Made by a program: the position numbers and the translations under genes
The notes under the pieces: model-generated
Told to the model about the DNA's origin: nothing
Database searches by the model: none
What the model saw: only the letters and a program-made list of their open reading frames with translations
Part shown: in pieces, positions 54,385 through 64,000 of the stretch
How positions within the stretch are numbered: position 1 is the stretch's first letter
Layout of the letters: every line of letters begins with the position of its first letter
From: Xiphydria camelus
Taxonomy: Eukaryota; Arthropoda; Insecta; Hymenoptera; Xiphydriidae
Reading direction: 5' to 3'
Assembly (NCBI GenBank): GCA_963678675.1
Contig: OY783191.1
Span: forward strand, 10,041,995 to 10,105,994
DNA: 64,000 nt

Positions 54385-54900
54385 AAAATCGCTCATAGGG
54401 AATTCAATAAAAAGTTTATAAATAATTCTTTCGGTTATACGTGCTCTATTTGTGATATGTTATGGTTTCAAGACGATTAAAAAATTTCCGTTCGTGAACA
54501 AGAGGGTATTTTGAACGTAATTCTCCCTCGGATTGATGGGGAAATCATTGAAATCTGCTACACCTATCGTCAAGCACTCAAAAATAATACTATCCCTGCA
54601 ATATGGCCGCTTACAATGGTTTCAAATATCCACCGTACCCGACCATTTACCTCCACTAGATTTGGTATCAGAGCGACTTATATCTCCACGAATCCCCTTT
54701 ATGCTGATTCGTCGATAGAGACATGTACATGGTCATTATGGAATTTATGGACAGGTCATTAACGTACCAGTATCTGTAGAAACAATGGTTCATCAACTAC
54801 CGCGAGGCGTTTGTGCATCAAGAACTACATAAGATGTCGGTAATTGATACTGGAGGATTACCGTATGAAATCACATTGTAAGGAGTACACACAACAAATA
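54385..54900 (+). pseudogene. Helitron RepHel, N-terminal cysteine-rich domain
   Basis: Shifted frames show FNKKFINNSFGYTCSICDML (a CxxC pair), then LPPLDLVSERLISPRIPFM and LRHVHGQYGIYGQVINVPVS, MVHQLPRG, the signature of the DUF6570-type domain at the start of many insect Helitron RepHel proteins. At least four frameshifts or stops interrupt it. After MVHQLPRGV the Rep nuclease (HUH) and helicase are missing. Confidence 0.82.
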
Positions 54901-55087
54901 TAAAACTTCGTTGGTAACCTCAAAAAAAGGTGTGAGTGCCGTTGTACTCACGGAGGATGTGTAAACATCTTACAATTATTTGCGGTCCGAGTTTAATTGG
55001 GGAATATGACGTCGTAGTTCGACATAAAGAAGTTTAATTTTTTCTATAATAAAATATTTATTATTATTATATTAGATTTATAACTTA

Positions 55088-55845
55088 CTAGCAGCTCGTC
55101 CCGGCTTCGCACGGGTAGATTGTGGATTGATTTTGTCCGTCCACCATTGTTTAAATACATTTTTAATACAAAACTTTTAGTATTTTTCCCGGGCTACGCA
55201 ATGGTCATATTGGATTTGACCTTGACCATGACCTTTAAGGTTATATCAAGGTCAAATTAATTTTTTTTCACGTTCAAATGTGTCCTTGACCATTTTTTTC
55301 ATGTTACCTTTATTGTCAGCGGAGGTCAAATTTAGGTCAAGTATAGTTCGACTTTTTAAACACCCTGTATAAGATTTACTAACTCAGAAACCTTCGCGGA
55401 TATGCGTCAAACTGTTCCCCAAATTTTCATCGCAATCGGATGAACGGTTTAGGAAGGCATAATAATCATCCGTACCGGTACTTTTTGAACACCCTGTATA
55501 AGATTTACTAACTCAGAAACCTTCGCGGGCATGCATCCAACCATTCCCCAACTTTTCATCGCAATCGGATGAACGGTTTAGGAAGGCATAATAATCATCA
55601 GTACCGGTACTTTTTGAACACCTTTTATAAGATTTACTAACAATAAGAAACCTTCGCGGGCATGCGTCCAACCATTCCCCAAAGTTTCATCGCAATAGGA
55701 TGAACGGTTTAGGAAGGCATTTGATATTACCTTAAAGGTCACGGTCAAGGTCAAATCCAATACGACCACTGGGTAGCCAAGGGAAAATCCTTAAAGTTTT
55801 GTATTAAACATTTTTCTCTAAAATATTTTCCCGTTGAGATAATCC
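55088..55845 (-). mobile_element. Helitron C (minus strand), 5'-truncated
   Basis: Same family as Helitron B: the 3' hairpin (CCCGTGCGAAGCCGGGACGAG) and CTAG end at 55088-55091, then about 750 bp collinear with B including two to three 130-bp units. Similarity ends abruptly at about 55845 within the AGATAATC phrase, so the 5' end is lost. Confidence 0.85.
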
Positions 55846-56375
55846 AGCTTGCGCGAATAGTATGCGCAGTAGCGCCACACACACACACTGACGCAGTCAC
55901 ATCTACATGACTTACGTCTGACGCTCAATTTCCCAGGAAGGTCGTACCGCAGAGCCATAGCATTGATGTTTACACATCAAAAAAACGTGTACAGGGTACA
56001 CGCAACAGAAGTGAAATTTCATACGTAAACCCACGAAATACTAAGATTGAAAAACAAAATTAGAAAAAAAAAGGTAAGGTGAAAAAACAGAATGAAATGT
56101 ACCCGGATCGAATATTTTGACCTGGGAAGCCCTGCTAAGAGTGAACGTTTGCAGGTCTAAAAGGAATGAACCAGGTCTTCGTGAAATGTAGAAAGTAAAC
56201 CTTGCTTGTCCTTTCATAGCCTAGTTACGGTGAACATCAGATGCAAACAGGTCTAACACGGACTTTTCACAGTAGACCTGGGAAAGCCGTTATTATCCTA
56301 TCGCAGGTACTAACCAGGTCTAAGAAGGCCTTCTGAATTTTGTTTCCCCCTCCCTTTTCCCTTTCCTCCCACGTA
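55846..56375. other. Unassigned spacer
   Basis: About 530 bp, moderately GC-rich, no supported gene. Confidence 0.35.
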
Positions 56376-56377
56376 TA

Positions 56378-56519
56378 CCGCATGTCCCATAAGAAACGCA
56401 ACAAGCGACATTTACCTTCGGCAGTATTTGCCGACGGTGCATGAGTCGGTACATGTGCACCGTCGGTAAATACTGCCGAAGGTAAATGTCGCTTATTGCG
56501 CTTCTTATGGGATATACGG
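56378..56519. mobile_element. 142-bp TA-flanked foldback, CCGCATGTCC ends
   Basis: A single hairpin: CCGCATGTCCCATAAGAAAC at the left, the complement (TTCTTATGGGATATACGG) at the right, and arms including ACATTTACCTTCGGCAGTAT. TA is at 56376-56377 and 56520-56521. Shares the terminal decamer with 5329-7371 and 57040-57852. Confidence 0.88.
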
Positions 56520-57039
56520 TAAATAAATATGCAGTTATTTAATTTGTATTTAACATACTTAGGGCCGGTATTATAAAGCTGTAGTTGAACCTCCGGTTGC
56601 CCAACCCCCGGTTGAGGATCAACCCACGGTTCGAACAAATTCGGTATTATAAACGTAGTTTTGACTGTCGGTTCGTCAACCTGAAGTTGAAATTTATTTG
56701 TAGATGTTGGCAATGCTTCCGGTTGATTCTTAACCAATGAGAAGCAAGGTTCAATGGAAATATTTTCTGAAAACTCAAACACTTCGTGACACATTCATTT
56801 TAGGTTAATTTCCTTGATGTGGTATTAAACGTGTTCATCGTGTTATTCGAGTAATTATTCAATTGCATTGTTTTTGAAATGGCTGCAAAGAACAGAAGAA
56901 TTATTTATTCTGATGCAGACTGTCACCGTCTTGTAGATATAATAATAAATTATCGAAGTATCGTAGAAAATAAAAAAACGGATGCGGTCACATGGAAGGA
57001 AAAGGTAACAGGTAACCTATTTAATGTAATACAATAATA

Positions 57040-57852
57040 CCGCATGTCCTATGGCCAACCGCGCAGGTGAGCTGCGACCTGAATTCTTGACTTCGGCAGT
57101 ATTTATGGTACAGTTAGAGTGGGCTTCAGACGAGTGCCCTGTATAAGAATGAAAAGTGTCGACTGCTCTTCTAATAGCTGTCAATTTGGGAGATCGAAGC
57201 GTTTCGTGTAACCTCAAAATTGTAAAGTTTTGAATTAGTAGTGAATAATTTGTAGAAGTGATGAGAAATAATTATAAATAATCTTCCGAATTGACAGCCA
57301 TCGGGAAATCAGACGACGCTTTTCGCTATTACGCTGCGTTCTTACGAAAAGTGTGAGACGTCTGATCTCCCGATGGCTATCAATTCGGGAGATCGAAGTC
57401 TAAGCTCGAAATCGTGAATCTGAATAAATGGTAAGTAATATTCAGAAGTGAGAGTTAACAATCATTCGGGTTTTTTCGATGTCCAACCGAATTACACGCC
57501 TCATGCCTATTTGTTTCAGAAATTATTTCCGCGCTAGCACCGCGCGTGTCTAGGAAGTAGTTTTACGAAGTGGCGTGAGCGATACCTAAGGTGTCACAAT
57601 TCGGAAGATTATTTATGATTATTTTTCTCATCACTTCTACAAATTATTCACTACTAATTCAAAACTTTACGATTTTGAGGCTACACGAAACGCTTCGATC
57701 TCCCGAATTGACAGCTATTAGAAGAGCAGTCGACACTTTTCGTTCTTATGCAGCTCACTCGTCTGAAGCCCACTCTAACTGTACCATAAATACTGCCGAA
57801 GTCAAGAATACAGGTCGCAGCTCACCTGCGCGGTTGGCCATAGGACATGCGG
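57040..57852. mobile_element. 813-bp TA-flanked foldback, CCGCATGTCC ends
   Basis: Arms of about 230 bp: CCGCATGTCCTATGGCCAAC and its complement, with TA at 57038-57039 and 57853-57854. Inner parts carry TCAATTTGGGAGATCGAAGC as in the foldback at 7038-7343. The centre (57297-57377) is another hairpin (GCCATCGGGAAATCAGACG... / ...GTCTGATCTCCCGATGGC). It interrupts the Harbinger Myb-like gene. Confidence 0.87.
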
Positions 57853-57984
57853 TATAATTATATAAATTCAATTGTAGACTGCTGCTTGGGAGAAAATAAC
57901 AGACATGTAATTCGTCAACAACCGAACCCAGAAATTCGGAGCAGCTACGTTGCAAATATGACAATTTAAGGTATTTCAATGGTG

Positions 57985-58690
57985 ACAGTCGTATTCAAAT
58001 TTTTTGCTTCAGGACTTAGTACAACTGATCACAAACTGTATTACGCACGAACGAAACTTTTGAGTAACTCTGTACTCTGAGCTCCTTGCTACACAGAGAC
58101 CTCCTGTGTATAAATGTACCTCACACATATACACTGCCTGGCCCGATAATCGTGGCAACAATGCTTCTCTCTCCTTAGAATACCGCTATGTGCCTGCCAC
58201 TACGTGCCGTAGTGGGGGCTGCCGCGCCATGCCACTGGCTATCCCCTCTCCGGTAGCAAAAGTACTACTGAGTCCCATAGTCACAGGAGAGGGATAAATC
58301 AGCTGTGCGCATTGTTGCCACATCATCGTTACTCGTCCCCACCACTTTGCAGTTTCAGGAAAAATCTCAGTTTTTAAGTTATAATTTCTCTGAAACTATA
58401 TGGCTCAGCACTTCCAGTTTTTGTGAACATAATCCTACAATATCATTTTATTCGCCGTTAGTTTTTCTTTAACATTGTAAGACTGGTTCTGTAGTTATAG
58501 CTCAAAACGTCACTGAGGTACCGTCTTTCTACGTGTTAGCCATTGAAAGTCAGTGTAGAAAATGCTACTTTGAATTAACATTTTCTTTTAAACTACATGG
58601 CTCAGCGTTTTGAAATTTTGGGAATCGATGGGTAATATTTCAGTCTTTTGATTGGCAAAATTTCATGAGATTCGTAAGAAAAACGCAAAA
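57985..58690. other. Unassigned block inside the Harbinger gene
   Basis: About 700 bp separating two parts of the Myb-like gene. It is more GC-rich in 58090-58340. No terminal repeats were found, so it may be an intron, an insertion or both. Confidence 0.35.
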
Positions 58691-59321
58691 CCATGGAAAT
58701 ACCTTAAAAAAAGAAGTACGTAAATATGAGGCAGCGAAGAAGCAGATGGTTTATAAAACTGGAGGTGGTACATTTTCTTATATTTGTATAAAATAAATGT
58801 TATACATTTAGGTGATAGAGAAGCCAATATAGAAGTGCCTAATGATAGCTTTCATCCGATAATTTTAAATGACATCCAAGTATCGGAGGAAATTCCTACT
58901 ACGTCCCAACCTATGCAGGTTCTTGCGCCTGAAGTAAATAAAGGTAATGTAAATGAAACAGCAACCTTACATTTGCAGGCAGTAACAATTGTTATTATTT
59001 ATCCATACAGATTGGTCTGATTATACACCGAAAATGTTAAAATCAAGAAAACATAAGCTGTTACAAATAAAGCGAAAGAAAACGGACACATCAGGAGGCG
59101 ATGATGAAACTATTAAGTTAAAAATGTTTAATTTAAAGAAACAATTATTAGAAGAGGAAGCAGCTAGAGATAGGGAGTTCCATGCAGTGAGAATGAGGAA
59201 GGAGGAAGTAGAACAGGAGCTCTGTAACGAGAAGTTGCTACATCAAAAACTTCAAAATGAAAAGCTCCAGCTTGAAATTGGCCTCCTAAAAAGACAGTTA
59301 TGATACTGAAATTTCAGGTTT

Positions 59322-59663
59322 TCAGGTAAACTTAGGATAGGTTAGCTGTTGTGTAACTGTAAGATATCGCTCTTTAGTCTCGTAATCCACTTCGTATCTT
59401 TCGTACCAAACACCAGCTACTATTATTTTCTCCCAAATATTCCCAGATCCATCCTCGACCATACCCCGATAAATCACGAAATCTTCCAATAGTCCAATAA
59501 CTCCGGCTTGAAATGGTCCTCCTTCTCCAGTAAAGTTCAGTTCTTGGAGTAGAGTAAAAAGAAGACCGGATTTACTATCAAAAAGTCCTTGAGAACCTTG
59601 CGCGTAACTGTCCGTTTGCTTTCGACGCGGTTCTTTATTATACGTGTAGTAGCGAGAGATTCT
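59322..59663 (-). CDS. Unrecognised 113-residue open frame (partial)
   Basis: An uninterrupted frame on the minus strand from a stop at 59664-59666 to TGA at 59322-59324. Composition looks like a globular protein: FDSKSGLLFTLLQELNF, GGPFQAGVIGLLEDFVIYRG, a DGSGNIWEKIIVAGVWYERY strand-like segment and an acidic YEVDYETKERY stretch. There is no ATG near its start, so it would be a terminal exon or a fragment. It converges with the Harbinger gene that ends at 59302 and lies at the edge of the gypsy-type LTR, so it could belong to either or to a host gene. I do not recognise it and propose no function. Confidence 0.3.
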   Translation of the reverse strand, partial: RISRYYTYNKEPRRKQTDSYAQGSQGLFDSKSGLLFTLLQELNFTGEGGPFQAGVIGLLEDFVIYRGMVEDGSGNIWEKIIVAGVWYERYEVDYETKERYLTVTQQLTYPKFT

Positions 59664-60005
59664 TTAGAAGTCCAGCGGAGGGTTTTTCGGAGACTAGCCG
59701 AAAGGCTTTCCCTGGCTGCCTGGAATGTCGTACCGAGAATACCGCCGGCTCGGCCGTAGGTTAAGTTTATGACCCTTTGTCTCTAGCGTTACCGAGGGTC
59801 GCGGTTCGGTGAAAGTTGAGTTTCTTAGCGTTAGTTTGAACGGGGAAGTCAAAGACGAAAGACGACACGACGGACGACTCCCGAGAATGCATATCGCCCT
59901 CGCATAACTTTCCTTTTTGTTATTTTTGTTAATAAAGCTTATCCACTTTCTGTTTTCACGAAATCGCTCGATTGCTTACCACCCTGCACGCCATTAGATC
60001 CCACA
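59650..60005 (+). repeat. 5' long terminal repeat, left limit uncertain
   Basis: Ends in CCCACA at 60005, followed six bases later by the primer site. AATAAA at 59931-59936 is a likely polyadenylation signal. The second LTR lies beyond the window, so the left limit cannot be set; it may lie anywhere between about 59300 and 59650. Confidence 0.5.
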
Positions 60006-60011
60006 TAATTT

Positions 60012-60029
60012 TGGGGGCTCGTCCGGGAT
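60012..60029 (+). promoter_or_regulatory. Primer-binding site, tRNA-Pro type
   Basis: TGGGGGCTCGTCCGGGAT, 18 bases, is the complement expected for the 3' end of a proline tRNA (CCA plus acceptor and T stem). It would prime minus-strand DNA synthesis of the element at 59.6-64 kb. Placed six bases after the LTR end. Confidence 0.8.
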
Positions 60030-60089
60030 CGCGAGTGTTGCTGTAGTGAGCTATCTTTGTTGAATCGTGATTGTGCTGCGGACTAAACA

Positions 60090-61154
60090 ATGAGTGATAG
60101 TGACGTGAAAAGGACAGTTACCGAAGCCGGCGGTGCTGCTAGTAAAATGCAAATCGGTACCATGAAGCTCACTGAGCTTAAAGCAGAATTAAAAAGGCGG
60201 AAATTAAAGACGTCGGCCTGCAAAGATGACTTGGTCAGCCGACTTAAAGCAGCTCTAAGATTAGAAGAAGAATACAGCGAAGACGAAGCAGACGAAGAAG
60301 ACGACGGCGGGGAAGACGATAATCGCGGGGGAACCCGCGACGACGACGACGATGATGACGACAGCGACGAAGAAGACGAGTTACCGACTTCAAGGAGAGC
60401 ACGGAAGAATACGAGGCACTTGTTGAGAATAAAGGACGTCGAAGATGCGATGCAAAAATTCAGCGGGGATAACACGCTAAGTGTGCATCGATGTCTGAAA
60501 GATTTCGAAGAGATGGCTCGAGACTGCGAATGGTCAGATATTCAAAAGGTACTATATGCGAGGAAATTGCTGCGTGGCTCAGCTCAATTATTCGTACAGT
60601 ACGAAGAATGGGGAAGGACTTGGAAGCAGCTGAAGAAGGCATTGAAGACAGAGTTCGACCAGGTCGCTAACAGCCATACCGTCCACAGAAGCTTGATCGC
60701 GAGGAAGAAAACCGCAAATGAATCATTTCACGAATACATCTATAAGATGATGGAGATCGCGGCCCAAGCGAATCTCGAGACGAAAGCCGTTATCCAATAT
60801 ATTATTGACGGAGTGCAAGACGAAGAAGTTAACAAAGCTGTTCTGTACGGCGCGACGACTTTGCGTGAATTGAAGGAGAAATTCATCCAATACGAGTGCA
60901 TGAAGAAAAACATGAAAAAGAAAACGACGCCGACGACGACTACTAGAAACAACGACGACAAGGACAAGAGAACTTCACGCGAGGATACACCTAGCGGAAA
61001 GCACTGCTTCAATTGCGGAGAGCGGAGTCACATGAGTTCAGCGTGCCCCTCGAAAGACCAGGGCACAAAGTGTTTCAAGTGCAACCAGTTTGGACACATC
61101 GCGTCGAAGTGTTCTTCACAGAAAACTCTCAAGAAGGAGGTCAACGCAACGTAA
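60090..61154 (+). CDS. gag: Ty3/gypsy-type Gag with SAP domain
   Basis: 354 residues, intact. Residues 26-57 (LTELKAELKRRKLKTS...LVSRLKAAL) match the SAP motif, a helix-turn-helix that binds AT-rich chromosomal DNA. Residues 58-98 are almost all Asp/Glu. About 110-285 is the capsid-like helical region, with a CLKDFEEMA start and QYEEWGRTWKQLKKAL. Residues about 309-345 hold two CCHC zinc knuckles, CFNCGERSHMSSAC and CFKCNQFGHIASKC, which bind genomic RNA. The ATG lies 60 bases after the primer site, as usual. Gag forms the particle in which reverse transcription takes place. The SAP domain suggests chromatin tethering, an inference. Confidence 0.85.
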   Translation: MSDSDVKRTVTEAGGAASKMQIGTMKLTELKAELKRRKLKTSACKDDLVSRLKAALRLEEEYSEDEADEEDDGGEDDNRGGTRDDDDDDDDSDEEDELPTSRRARKNTRHLLRIKDVEDAMQKFSGDNTLSVHRCLKDFEEMARDCEWSDIQKVLYARKLLRGSAQLFVQYEEWGRTWKQLKKALKTEFDQVANSHTVHRSLIARKKTANESFHEYIYKMMEIAAQANLETKAVIQYIIDGVQDEEVNKAVLYGATTLRELKEKFIQYECMKKNMKKKTTPTTTTRNNDDKDKRTSREDTPSGKHCFNCGERSHMSSACPSKDQGTKCFKCNQFGHIASKCSSQKTLKKEVNAT

Positions 61155-64000
61155 CGCGCCAGCGGAAAGTATTACAAAGAGGTAGAAATAAAGGACTCTA
61201 AGTTAGTGGCGTTGATCGATACCGGTAGTGATCTTAGTTTAATGAGAGCCGATCATTACATTAAACTAGGCTCGCCTGCTCTCGGATCGCGGAGAATTCA
61301 ATTTCGCGGAATAGGCTCCGACGAAAATAACACGTTAGGCGATTTTCGCATAGAAGTAACGATAAACGGCGTTTCCTACCCGATGACTATTCATGTCGTT
61401 TCGGACACACTGATGCAGCACGCTTTGCTCATCGGTACGGATTTTCTAAGCGGCGTCGAAGTTCACATAAAGGCGGGTAAAATCTCTATCGTAGAACTAC
61501 CAGGACAATTAAGAAACTCGGAAGTTCCAGAAATCTTTCAAATCGATACTGTTCACGAAGCTAACGGAGCTGATTTGTCACATGTTACAGAATCGGAACA
61601 CGCGGATACGGTATTAAGTATGATTCGAGACTACGCGCCGAATAAAACTCGCGAGCTAGGTTTAGAAATGAGTGGTTTTAAAGGACGATGTACTCGTCTA
61701 TCAAAGACCGAGGAGACTGTCTCCTCAAGAAAAAGTCGAAGTTGACCGACAGATAGAGACGTGGCTGGATAATGGCATAATTCAACAGTCACTCTCGGAG
61801 TATGCAAGTCCAGTAGTCCTGGTCCGGAAGAAGAATGGAGAAGTTAGGATTTGTGTAGATTTCCGGCAGCTAAATAAGAAGATAGTAAAAGACCGATATC
61901 CTTTACCCCGCTTATTGAAGACCAGTTAGATTCTTTACAAGGTGTGAAGATCTTTAGCACTATCGATCTTGAAAACGGGTTTTTCCATGTTACTGTAGAC
62001 GAAGGCAGCCGAAAATATACGGCGTTCGTAGAACCCGAATGGCCATTACGAGTTTTTACGAATGCCGTTCGGATTATGCAATTCTCCATCCGTCTTCCAA
62101 AAGTTTATTAACGTGGTTTTCCGAGATCTCATAGCACGCGGAATCGTTACGACTTACATGGACGACCTGATAGTACCATCTGCGGACTATCAGGAAGGGA
62201 TTGAGAATTTAAGAGCCGTTCTAAATGTCGTGAGTCAGCATGGGTTAACGATTAACTGGGGAAAATGCCGATTCTCTTGCAGAAGAGGGTAGAATATCTC
62301 GGGTACGTTATTGAGAACGGGAATGTTCAACCATCAGATTAAAAAATTTCAGCTGTAAAGCACTATCCGGAGCCCAGAAATGTAAAGGCCGTCCAAAGTT
62401 TTCTCGGGCTGACAGGGTATTTTCGCAAGTTTATCCCGCAGTATTCGTTAATCGCGCGACCATTATCAAATCTCTTGAGAGGGGACGCGAAATTCCGATT
62501 CGACGCCGAACAGAAAAATGCGTTTACACAATTAAAACAGAGACTGAGTGAGAGGCCTGTCCTGAAATTATATAAAGTAGGGGCAGAAACGGAGTTGCAC
62601 ACAGACGCGTGCATGTACGGCTACGGTGCAATCCTGTTACAGCTTGACAGCGAAGACGGCGCCTTTCACCCAGTTTATTATGCGAGCGGAAAGACCAGTC
62701 CAGCCGAGGAGAGATACACTAGCTACGAGCTGGAGGTCCTCGCGATCGTCAAGGCCCTAAAGAAATTTCGGGTTTATTTGCTGGGAATTCCATTTAAAAT
62801 CGTTACCGACTGTCGAGCGTTCGCGTTGACTATGACTAAAAAGGACCTCTGTGTTCGTATAGCTCGGTGGGCTCTTTCCCTGGAAGAATTTCAGTATACC
62901 GTAGAACATCGCCCGGGAACTCGTATGACACATGTAGACGCGTTAAGCCGATATCCACTGTCCGAGGCTTTGCTTATTTGTGAATGTGATGAGGGAATCA
63001 TAGCTAGATTGAAAAAGGTACAGCGTGAAGATGACAGCGTGAATAAAATTCTCGAGGACGTGCGACAACAGCGAGTACGAGATTTTGCGCTTAAAGGTGG
63101 ACTCTTGTATAAAATCATAGACAACGATATGCGTATTGTTGTGCCAAGGGCGCTGCAAACGCAGGTGATTAGGCGCGCACACGAGCAGGGACATTTCGCC
63201 ATAAATAAGACCGAATCATTGGTCAAACGTGACTATTGGTTTAAGGAAATGCGCCCCAAAGTAGAAAAAGTCGTGCGAAATTGCATAGAGTGCATCTTGG
63301 CGGAAAGGAAGCACGGGAAACAAGAAGGAATACTGCATATCATTGAGAAGAGGGAACTCCCCTTGGACACTTTTCACGTAGATCATCTAGGCCCGATGTC
63401 GTCGACCAAGAAAAACTATCGGCACATCTTTGTAATAGTGGACGCCTTTACAAAATTTGTATGGCTCTATCCCACCAAATCCACAGACGCAGCTGAGGTA
63501 ATCGACCGATTGAAGAAGCAGGCCGTGACATTTGGAAACCCTCGGAGGATCGTGTCAGACCGAGGATCGGCGTTTACGTCAAAAGACTTTGAAAGTTACT
63601 GCGAAGAGAAGAAGGGATACAGCATACACTAATCACCACAGGAGTTCCGCGTGGAAACGGTCAGGTGGAACGAATAAATAGGATTATAATACCTCTCTTG
63701 ACGAAGCTTTCGTTACCGAAAGCAGAAGAATGGCATAAGTACGTCGGCAGGGCGCAGCGGTTTCTAAATGCCACCCCAAGCAGGAGCACCGGTGTACCCC
63801 CATTCGAGTTGCTGGTGGGAGTGCGCTTGCGACTGAAGGACGACCCCGAATTGCAAGAGACAATCACGAAAGAATGGATTGAGATCTTCAGCAAAGATCG
63901 GAATGAGCTACGAATCCAAGCTAAGGAGAAGATCCAGAAGGTTCAATCAGAAAATAAAAGAACGTACGATAAAAGCAGGAAAAAAGCTACACAATACAAA
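61155..64000 (+). pseudogene. pol: Ty3/gypsy-type Pol, frameshifted, runs off the window
   Basis: Domain order is protease, reverse transcriptase, RNase H, integrase, as in Ty3/gypsy-type elements. Protease: LIDTGSDLSL at about 61211. Reverse transcriptase: VRICVDFRQLN at about 61850, FSTIDLENGF (first catalytic Asp) at about 61960, TTYMDDL (last two Asp) at about 62150. RNase H: TDACMYGYGA at about 62605. Integrase: an HHCC zinc finger (HEQGH, CIEC) at about 63180-63300, DHLGP, and SDRGSAF at about 63555. Breaks: shifts or stops at about 61660, 61925, 62060, 62285 and 63620, plus an in-frame stop at 62340. Coding continues to the window edge. Confidence 0.85.

Larger units (their letters stand above)
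53930..55060 (+). mobile_element. Helitron fragment, plus strand
   Basis: Contains the N-terminal ORF at 54016-54381 and the cysteine-rich region that starts Helitron RepHel proteins (54440-54900). It ends close to 55060, 28 bp before the 3' terminus of the opposite-strand Helitron C. No own 3' hairpin was identified; it is a 3'-truncated coding fragment. Confidence 0.72.
56560..59302 (+). mobile_element. PIF/Harbinger-type element relic
   Basis: A TTAGGGCCGGTATTATAAAG start at about 56559 resembles Harbinger ends with a 3-bp TTA target. It encodes the Myb-like accessory protein of this superfamily. No transposase and no right end were recognised. It is interrupted by the foldback at 57040-57852 and probably by unidentified DNA at about 57985-58670. 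Confidence 0.6.
56879..59302 (+). pseudogene. Harbinger Myb/SANT-like DNA-binding protein, interrupted
   Basis: Starts MAAKNRRIIYSDADCHRLVDIIINYRSI then KKTDAVTWKEK (56879-57003), the beginning of the Myb/SANT-like domain of the second Harbinger protein. The foldback at 57040-57852 intervenes. AWEKIT and QQPNPEIRSSY (57865-57955) continue the domain with one stop and shift. KYLKKEVRKYEAAKKQMVYKTGGG (58695-58770) is its end. The frames 58784-59020 and 58989-59303 give a variable linker and a C-terminal coiled coil (KEEVEQELCNEKLLHQKLQNEK) ending LLKRQL. Such proteins help the transposase bind terminal repeats and enter the nucleus. Not functional as interrupted. Confidence 0.72.

Noticed and set aside
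1..64000. CRISPR array, prokaryotic operons, phage or plasmid features
   Set aside because: Direct repeats found are tandem minisatellites or transposon parts; introns, LINEs and mariner elements mark a eukaryotic genome.

Overview
The window looks like a piece of an insect nuclear genome, probably a hymenopteran. It is AT-rich and intron-bearing, full of microsatellites and homopolymer runs, and crowded with decayed arthropod transposable elements: mariner, piggyBac, Mutator-like, Helitron, PIF/Harbinger, Jockey- and R1-clade LINEs and one Ty3/gypsy-type element. Operon structure, bacterial signals, CRISPR arrays and complete rRNA or tRNA genes were not seen. The order-level guess rests mainly on one small secreted peptide that resembles secapins of bees, wasps and ants, and is only moderately secure.

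The best host-gene candidate is on the minus strand at about 13.8-15.95 kb. It has a TATA box, a short non-coding first exon, a 1.9 kb 5'UTR intron, and a coding exon with a signal peptide and a Pro/Arg-rich, single-Cys mature start. Its last exon was not found. A 113-residue open frame at 59.3-59.7 kb (minus) looks protein-like but I do not recognise it.

Layout. 0-9.2 kb: a Mutator-like element with a broken transposase, a piggyBac relic, several TTAA-flanked MITEs, a TA-flanked element carrying two nested insertions, and a mariner relic carrying two more. 10-17 kb: a second copy of one TTAA MITE, two abutting foldbacks, the secreted-peptide gene and a foldback with an internal minisatellite. 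17.4-19.3 kb: two mariner-type relics. 20.7-25 kb: a Helitron helicase split exactly at a TTAA by a 2.1 kb element with its own nested MITEs and an island rich in the word ATTGC, then a 1.6 kb element with a 57-residue basic ORF. 25-34 kb: mostly unassigned AT-rich DNA with a few foldbacks. 34.3-39.5 kb: a mariner deletion derivative, two head-to-tail Helitrons and a 68-bp satellite interrupted by a MITE. 39.5-47.7 kb: a Jockey-clade LINE split by a 2.0 kb palindromic foldback with a 9-bp target duplication and by a reverse-oriented R1-clade LINE. 48-53.7 kb: a giant palindrome, a small-ORF transposon with a thrice-repeated 15-mer, and a three-level nest of elements. 53.9-59.3 kb: opposed Helitron pieces and a PIF/Harbinger Myb-like gene split by a foldback. 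59.6-64 kb: a Ty3/gypsy-type element with a tRNA-Pro-type primer site, a SAP-domain Gag and a frameshifted pol that runs off the window.

Almost every coding region is broken, so this is a TE graveyard in which insertion order can often be read directly from target-site duplications.
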